From assembly GCF_002813445.1 (NCBI RefSeq), contig NZ_PHHD01000001.1, positions 6,572,001 to 6,636,000 on the forward strand: a DNA stretch of 64,000 bases. The letters run 5' to 3'. How positions within the stretch are numbered: the first letter of the stretch is position 1; the number at the start of each line of letters is the position of its first letter. This document shows, one piece after another, positions 59,333 through 64,000 of the stretch. Source of the DNA: Pseudomonas tolaasii NCPPB 2192. GTDB lineage: Bacteria; Pseudomonadota; Gammaproteobacteria; Pseudomonadales; Pseudomonadaceae. The notes under the pieces were generated by a model. That model was not told where the DNA came from. It worked only from the letters and a program-made list of their open reading frames with translations, and made no database searches. Both the position numbers and the translations under genes were made by a program.

Positions 59333-61284
59333 TCGTGAAGCTCCTTAGCCACCTTGATTATATGCTTAACCAGTCTCTTAAGTGACGGCGGCATCGCCTC
59401 CCTGAGATCATCATCAGTGAGCTTGGAGAGAGCTTCGATGTGTGACTTAGGCTTGCTGCCTACCTTGAACAATTTGTGATACGCAGCAAAATAACGACGC
59501 TCTGATACGGTGTACTGCTTCTCGTCATAAAAGCTGTCACCCAAAACCGATCTGACCTGGCCGATCTTTGGTGTCACAAGGTGTTTGGCCTCTATCCCGA
59601 AGGCCGTTGGAAAAGCGCGCAGCATGGCGAAATCCAAATCCATGGGGCTGGAAAAGAAAACTTCAAATGGTTCTAGCTCAGTGATATAGCTCCTTAAGCC
59701 ACGGTCTTTCTCAACTTTTAGGAGTTTATACTTGGCATTATTCCAGCTTGGGAGTTTTTCAAGCTGGTCGTCGGGCATGTATCCCTGGTTGGGACGGTGA
59801 TGATTTAGCTGAGTCGCAACATAGTGAATTCTCCCCCATCCTCCACCGTGCCTTGCTACATCGAGATCCAGCAGGGTCACGTATGGAATTTCGAGCCTGC
59901 TCAAAAGGCGCCAGAAATGGTTCACATGCCGGCCCCCAAGCGGCGCAATGCAAACCGCAGCCTCATCCACCATAAGCCCTTCAGCCGCCAGTAAACGCGG
60001 CAGCACAATCTCTTCGCTATCACCCTCGCCCAGCACGACCAGCCTAGAAAAATAGATCTCGGGAAATGCTTGTACGGCTTCCCTAACAAATTTGTAGGCC
60101 TCACCAGACTTTGGGGGCATCGTAATCTTGGTTACGACCGTGCAGCGCGAATCGTCGAGCCGGAGATACCGAATCTGCTCCGGCTCAACGCGACGCAGCA
60201 TCGATGGGGCATGCGTGGCGATCATTGCCTGCGCATCCGAGTTTCCCTTATCTAGCACCAGAGCCTTCAAGGACGATACGATCCGGCCCAAGTAATGAGG
60301 AGAGAGACTGTTCTCAGGCTCCTCTAGCGCGATCAATGTGAATACGGCGGGCTTGAGTTTGTCCATTTCAAAAGAGTCATCGTCCCCTTTGAGCACAGCC
60401 CTGCCGATTGCCTGGGAAGTGAGTACCAAGGTCAAATACAGCATCGACTTTTGGCCGTCGCTGAGCCGAGAGAAATCAACCTGCTGTTCACCATGACCAG
60501 GAGTGAAAGACACCGATAGATGCCTTAGCAACGCCTCGATCTCATGGGTCACGAAAATCAGGCTAGGGTCTTTGAAAAACTTTCCTTTGTGCAGCTTGCC
60601 CCAAGCCTCCGCGATTCCATCTCCAAGGTTGATGACTGATTGATTCGTACCGAGGCTCTCGGAAATATCTGCAGAAAGCTGGCTGATTTTTTCGCGTTGC
60701 TCTGTCCAGTTTACTGCGCGCAACATCCGTCCAAGAAGAGCATTAGTTCCGTAGGCTATGTGCTCTGCCGGATCACGCCGCGCAGGTAGGTAGTGCACTT
60801 GGATTTGGTTACGCTCATCGCGCGGTACCGGAGACGTTGCGATGGGGTTCCCGTCCTCGTCGACCTCAGAAACATAACGCAGGGTTTGCTCGATCTCATC
60901 GTCCAGCCCTAGCGAGGCGTCCAAACGATACCGCACGCGCGGCACGCCATTGATGTTATCCAGCCGCATGTGCCCAAAGTTGCATGGGATGGTCGGGTGT
61001 TCTCTTGTCTCATCGGCAATTTCGGGGAAATAAAAATCTGCTTCGATCCACAACGTTCGATCACTATCCGGCCTCTCCTCCTCATCATGCGCGACGAAGA
61101 AATCAGACTTGCGCAGCCGCCGTTGATTGGGATCAATTGAAAAAAGGCGACAGAGCGCCTGCAACGTTGCAGTTTTGCCGGAGCCGTTAGGCCCAATCAG
61201 GAAGGTTAGTTTTCGGAAATCGATAGTCACCGGCTTTGCGCCGAACGACTGAAAACCACATACGCGCATCTGCTTGAGTATCAA
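59329..61284 (-). CDS. OLD-family ATPase/Toprim nuclease, Gabija GajA-like
   Basis: This is a 651 aa protein. The N-terminal ABC-type ATPase has Walker A LIGPNGSGKTAT (29-40), signature RLSDGQKSMLYL, Walker B LIALEEPENSL and the switch MIATHAPSML. The C-terminal Toprim domain has VVLGEGDSEEIVLP (about residues 413-426, catalytic Glu) and VTLLDLDVARHGG (acidic DxD). This is a class 2 OLD nuclease. GajA proteins of this type cut DNA at specific sites when nucleotide pools fall during phage replication. First gene of a two-gene leftward operon. It is somewhat longer than B. cereus GajA (about 578 aa). Confidence 0.8.
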   Translation of the reverse strand: MILKQMRVCGFQSFGAKPVTIDFRKLTFLIGPNGSGKTATLQALCRLFSIDPNQRRLRKSDFFVAHDEEERPDSDRTLWIEADFYFPEIADETREHPTIPCNFGHMRLDNINGVPRVRYRLDASLGLDDEIEQTLRYVSEVDEDGNPIATSPVPRDERNQIQVHYLPARRDPAEHIAYGTNALLGRMLRAVNWTEQREKISQLSADISESLGTNQSVINLGDGIAEAWGKLHKGKFFKDPSLIFVTHEIEALLRHLSVSFTPGHGEQQVDFSRLSDGQKSMLYLTLVLTSQAIGRAVLKGDDDSFEMDKLKPAVFTLIALEEPENSLSPHYLGRIVSSLKALVLDKGNSDAQAMIATHAPSMLRRVEPEQIRYLRLDDSRCTVVTKITMPPKSGEAYKFVREAVQAFPEIYFSRLVVLGEGDSEEIVLPRLLAAEGLMVDEAAVCIAPLGGRHVNHFWRLLSRLEIPYVTLLDLDVARHGGGWGRIHYVATQLNHHRPNQGYMPDDQLEKLPSWNNAKYKLLKVEKDRGLRSYITELEPFEVFFSSPMDLDFAMLRAFPTAFGIEAKHLVTPKIGQVRSVLGDSFYDEKQYTVSERRYFAAYHKLFKVGSKPKSHIEALSKLTDDDLREAMPPSLKRLVKHIIKVAKELHE

Positions 61285-61469
61285 CGCTCGAATCCTTTCT
61301 AGCTAATCGTGACATGTGGCCCAAGCTCTCAGGCCCGCTCCGCTATGAGTGAAAATGCCGCAAACCAATCCTAGCCCAGGCAAGTTAAACAGTAGTAGCC
61401 AAAGAATAGCAAAAAGCAGCTCAAGATTGGGATGGGGTGTTGGTAGTCAGTAACACTACGAGACACCTT

Positions 61470-61520
61470 GCCGGGAAGAAGTACCGATACGTGGAAGTGG
61501 TTTCGGTGAAATCGATGTAG
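61470..61520 (+). pseudogene. Remnant tail matching the IS-split gene
   Basis: The last 16 codons (AGKKYRYVEVVSVKSM then TAG) match the end of the gene split by the IS at 38433-38482 (ARKKYKYVEVVSVKSM then TAG). Upstream the frame stays open for about 25 codons without start or family features. It is the surviving 3' end of a second, lost copy. Confidence 0.6.
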
Positions 61521-61543
61521 AGCCGTCAACGCCCCACTGATTA

Positions 61544-61930
61544 TCACTGCAAAATCGGAGGGGTGGGATGGTACTGCCCCTGAGCAATACGCAAAAATTC
61601 ACGCAAGCTAGCCCGCCCATTTCCACGCTGAAAAGTCGCCAAGACATAACGGCTATTCTCCGTCGTCATTACCCAGAATCGACCCTCTCGCTCAACTTTC
61701 AGCACGTCAGAAGTACGGATCAAATGACCATCGCCAAACCGTCCGTACTGGTCTTTCCGCTTGTGGCCAAAAACCACGCCAATCCCAGCACGCGACCTGA
61801 TGGAAACGCCGCAAAGGTAAGCTGTCACTGGTACGTCAAAACCATGCTCCTGGGCTTTTATGATCCGCGCAAGATCGAAATCTGTGTGGCGCTTTCCGTA
61901 AAAATTCACATCAAGAGTATCCAGCATCAT
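61544..61930 (-). CDS. Protein of unknown function (128 aa)
   Basis: This small soluble protein starts MMLDTLDVNFYGKRHTDFDL, with IIKAQEHGFDVPVTAYLCG and a basic strand-rich second half. GGAG precedes ATGATG by 4 and 7 bases; either Met could be the start. An upstream frame to 61984 lacks a ribosome site. It is the last of three short leftward genes and has no recognisable family. Confidence 0.6.
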   Translation of the reverse strand: MMLDTLDVNFYGKRHTDFDLARIIKAQEHGFDVPVTAYLCGVSIRSRAGIGVVFGHKRKDQYGRFGDGHLIRTSDVLKVEREGRFWVMTTENSRYVLATFQRGNGRASLREFLRIAQGQYHPTPPILQ

Positions 61931-62018
61931 TGCGCTCCATTGGGCAATCCTTATGGCGTTACCAGGAAATCCACACGGAACCATCTGCCCTGATACCGTG
62001 CGTGATTCTTGGTAAGGT

Positions 62019-62465
62019 TCAGGCTGTACGAATCATGTTCGCGTCATAAATCGGGCGAAGGTTGCTCAGTACATCACTACTGAAGCCAGGTTGGTGCGAG
62101 CTGTGATACTGGCAACCCGTATCGACCTCTAACAGGCACACCAGGCAGTCGTTCTCATCCTCGCCGAGCGTCACCTTCCTCAACGCCTCCATTCGCCAAC
62201 CAGCCGTGCCATTCATGTGACCAGGAGTGACTACCTGCACTTCTGTGATGACCATTTCAGCATCTTGGGAAATGAGGAGTTGCTGAAGTCGAGGTTCGCT
62301 GTCGACCATAAGAACCGCTTCTGAAACTCTCCCCTTGGTCTTGGCCTGAACAGTTATGTGGTACCAGTGATTACGAAGCACTTTTGATACTTGATGCCAT
62401 TGGTACTGACCCTCACCGAACATACCTGGTAGACCTAGCATGTCGGTGTCGTGTGTTCTAAACAT
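62019..62465 (-). CDS. Protein of unknown function (148 aa)
   Basis: This soluble protein of mixed strand and helix starts MFRTHDTDMLGLPGMFGEGQ. It has Cys residues in DCLVCLLEVDTGCQ that might bind a metal or form a disulfide, but no motif is complete. It is transcribed leftwards between the two other small genes of the group, about 90 bp upstream of the 128 aa gene. No family is recognised. Confidence 0.58.
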   Translation of the reverse strand: MFRTHDTDMLGLPGMFGEGQYQWHQVSKVLRNHWYHITVQAKTKGRVSEAVLMVDSEPRLQQLLISQDAEMVITEVQVVTPGHMNGTAGWRMEALRKVTLGEDENDCLVCLLEVDTGCQYHSSHQPGFSSDVLSNLRPIYDANMIRTA

Positions 62466-62505
62466 CGTAAGTCCTTAGCCTAAGGGGCTCCGATACAGAG
62501 CGCAG

Positions 62506-62898
62506 TTAAAAAAGGGAGAAAACGTCCTTCAGACTCGCGGGCTGTTCATGACCTGGGCCGATCAACACGTAAATTGTGTTTCTGGTTTCGAACACAACAC
62601 CGTCGTGAAAACCCGTGCACATGCTTGAACGAACCCAATCACCTCTCTCGAAACGACCTTGGCTGTCCTCGGCAACGTTGTGAGCAAACAAGATCATCGG
62701 TAACTGGCCGGCTGCCTGACATTTGAAGAGTTCGTCGCGGGTGACCTCAATGCGAAATATTGTCCAATCTCGAACTAGGCAGTAAGGCTTTTTAGGGAGG
62801 CGATCGACTGCTAAGGCTCGAGCTTCAGAAGTGCAAGCCAGGCCTTCAAGGGGCGTTCTCGGCCCTTTCATAAAGTCGGGCTCTTGGACGCTAGCCAT
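62506..62898 (-). CDS. DUF6957-like small protein (130 aa)
   Basis: This protein starts MASVQEPDFMKGPRTPLEGL. The core KPYCLVRDWTIFRIEVTRDE, LPMILFAHNVAEDSQGRF and GDWVRSSMCTGFHDGVVFET resembles small pseudomonad proteins that I associate with DUF6957; the match is from memory. GAGG lies 8 bases before ATG 62898; a longer in-frame start lacks one. It is the first of three leftward small genes and faces, across a short gap, the divergent regulator gene at 63124, which may control it. Confidence 0.6.
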   Translation of the reverse strand: MASVQEPDFMKGPRTPLEGLACTSEARALAVDRLPKKPYCLVRDWTIFRIEVTRDELFKCQAAGQLPMILFAHNVAEDSQGRFERGDWVRSSMCTGFHDGVVFETRNTIYVLIGPGHEQPASLKDVFSLF

Positions 62899-63044
62899 AC
62901 GGTTTACCTCAATTAATAACCCGGAAATTGACAATCCAACTCCGGTTGTTTGTGCTCGCCCCTCGCAAGAATCTCTCTGCACGCCCGCTGGGTGGGCTTG
63001 GAGATGTCAATTGGATCACGGGAAGCCAGCCTGAAAGCGCAAAT

Positions 63045-63082
63045 CGCACCATAATGCGGATGATAGTCCGTGTTATGGTGCG
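63045..63082. promoter_or_regulatory. 38 bp palindromic operator upstream of regulator gene
   Basis: CGCACCATAA (63045-63054) and TTATGGTGCG (63073-63082) form a perfect 10 bp inverted repeat; inside it CGGA and TCCG are also inverted. It lies in the divergent region 41 bp before the regulator start, as expected for autoregulation by an XRE dimer or tetramer. Confidence 0.65.
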
Positions 63083-63123
63083 GCGCAATATGGCCTCATC
63101 CTCGATTTACTTGGGGAAATGTC

Positions 63124-63615
63124 ATGGAGGCCGCAGAAGCCCTGGCTGTAGTAGTGCGAGCACTGCGTAGAAGAAAGGGTTTTACGCAGGAAAATCTGAT
63201 CACGATTGATCGTTCCTACTGGGGCCGGATAGAGCGTGGGGAGGTAAATATCACGATTGATGTGCTCGTCCGTCTTGCATCGCTAATGGAAGTTGAGCCG
63301 GCCGCGCTCATTCTAATGGCGACGTCCCTCCAATCTAATGAGCCGTTCGGGGAGGGCCTCAAACGCATTTCCAAGCAGCTGACCAGAATAAAAAAAGAAA
63401 GCGTTGATCAGGAAATGGAGTCAATGGCACGAGCCGGAAAGCCGCAGCCTGGTCGCCCCGTCCGATCCGATGCGGCACAAAAGGCGGCTGAGGCCAATCG
63501 TCTGAGCTGCGGTGGCGTTTCTGTGTCCGAAATCGCAGAGAGACTGGGGCTGTCGAAATCCACTGTTCGCAGATATCTGAAAACAACCACGTCCGATCAA
63601 GCTGATTCCGCATGA
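63124..63615 (+). CDS. XRE-family regulator with second helix-turn-helix
   Basis: This is a 163 aa DNA-binding protein. An N-terminal Cro/CI domain contains VVRALRRRKGFTQENL and YWGRIERGEVNITIDVLVRL. A C-terminal Hin-type helix-turn-helix reads SVSEIAERLGLSKSTVRRYL, so it may bind two sites. GGGGA precedes ATG 63124; a longer in-frame start (63070) overlaps the operator-like palindrome and is unlikely. It is the probable autorepressor of its own promoter and of the leftward small genes. A related single-domain regulator is at 34786. Confidence 0.78.
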   Translation: MEAAEALAVVVRALRRRKGFTQENLITIDRSYWGRIERGEVNITIDVLVRLASLMEVEPAALILMATSLQSNEPFGEGLKRISKQLTRIKKESVDQEMESMARAGKPQPGRPVRSDAAQKAAEANRLSCGGVSVSEIAERLGLSKSTVRRYLKTTTSDQADSA

Positions 63616-64000
63616 TGTTTGCGTTAGAGAACGTGCTCCAGACTGCTGATCTCAGAGCGCACGGGATTGAGGTGAACGACAGTTCCACCGCATCCAAAGC
63701 GCGGGCATTTCTGCACCGCGCTGCTTCGCGCCGTTCGTGATTTGTTGCAAGATAAGCTGTAGCGCAAGCGGAGCGCGCCGGCCCTCTGGGCCAAAGGCTT
63801 GAGGATGAAAGCCCGGAGGGCAAAAACCTGACGCAGTCAGGGTTTGGTTCACGCCAGCCGTACCCCGAAGGGGGCAAGCCCAAAGCAGAGACAATGTGAA
63901 CCATCCTCAAACTACGAGTCAGGAAAGTCGCTGAAAGTATCGCGAGGTAGGCTTTGCATCATTACTGAGGCAGCACCAGTGTTGACTGAATCCCAGGCCA
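63616..64000. other. Right end of window, structured repeat copy 3 only
   Basis: After the regulator stop there is no coding frame that looks real. The inverted third copy of the island repeat lies at 63763-63878. The window ends without reaching the island's right edge. Confidence 0.5.
63763..63878 (-). repeat. Island structured repeat, copy 3 (inverted)
   Basis: Read on the minus strand it has the same blocks in the same order as copies 1 and 2: CCCCTTCGGG, ACGGCTGGCGTGAACC, CCTCCGGGCTTTCATCCTC and GCGCGCTCCGCTTGC. It has a longer centre, with CCTGACTGCGTCAGG as an extra perfect palindrome. Confidence 0.62.

Larger units (their letters stand above)
21219..64000. mobile_element. Genomic island, possibly Tn7-like, left edge in tmk
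   Basis: The boundary is placed where tmk similarity stops. Everything to the right lacks core-genome genes, is visibly AT-richer in several stretches, contains an insertion sequence, gene remnants and many candidate defence genes, and runs past the window end. Direct repeats just inside the edge look like the clustered transposase sites at ends of Tn7-like or Tn5053-like transposons. No integrase or transposition gene other than the IS3 element is visible, so the mechanism is inferred. An integrase-type island is the main alternative. Confidence 0.6.

Noticed and set aside
21219..64000. CRISPR array or cas genes in the island
   Set aside because: No regularly spaced repeat with unique spacers and no Cas motifs were seen. 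The three AAATGTAAACC repeats are unequally spaced (153 and 65 bp).

Overview
The window comes from a Pseudomonas chromosome, most likely of the P. fluorescens group. The evidence is the closeness of the AraF, MoaA, TatD and HolB products to pseudomonad proteins, the GC-rich codon use of the first 21 kb, and four copies of the paired 'GTGGGAGC...GCTCCCAC' REP palindromes typical of that group.

Region 1 (1-21.2 kb) is ordinary core and flexible chromosome. In order it holds: an L-arabinose ABC importer with an SDR dehydrogenase; a GNAT acetyltransferase; a phosphopantetheinyl transferase next to a Pls/PosA-type membrane-bound peptide synthetase (epsilon-polylysine synthetase family); two small proteins; a catabolic operon (GntR regulator, ADP-ribosylglycohydrolase family enzyme, NCS1 permease, PfkB kinase) whose make-up recalls E. 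coli yegTUVW; DUF1285 and DUF4823 genes; moaA; a TetR regulator; tatD; holB; and tmk.

Region 2 (about 21.22 kb to beyond the end) is a large accessory island. Its left edge cuts tmk inside the Walker A loop. Just inside the edge are three direct copies of AAATGTAAACC, which look like transposase binding sites at the end of a Tn7-like or related transposon. The other end, any transposition genes and the missing tmk 5' end lie outside the window. The island is AT-richer, has long gene-poor stretches and is packed with candidate defence genes: a TrlF-type PHP/ATPase protein; a BrxR/CapW-like WYL regulator followed by an HNH protein and a HEPN/RES protein; a cluster of tiny genes around a 4-fold beta-flower protein and a DUF6338 membrane protein; an inositol-monophosphatase-like enzyme; an IS3-family insertion that splits a small gene; a 58-residue protein made of three CCHC zinc knuckles; a helicase IV-like protein with a zinc ribbon; a seven-gene operon; and a Gabija-like OLD nuclease/UvrD helicase pair. 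An imperfect structured repeat of about 100 bp occurs three times in the island.

The most striking object is the seven-gene operon at 45.7-56.6 kb. Its last three genes match the Shango defence system: a TerB protein, a BrxC/D-type ATPase and an Lhr-like helicase. Its first four encode membrane proteins: a four-helix coiled-coil protein, a membrane-anchored vWA-like protein, a MotA/ExbB-like channel protein with a long coiled tail, and a MotB/ExbD-like partner. This suggests an envelope-anchored, possibly ion-driven version of Shango, an arrangement that also recalls ZorAB of Zorya.
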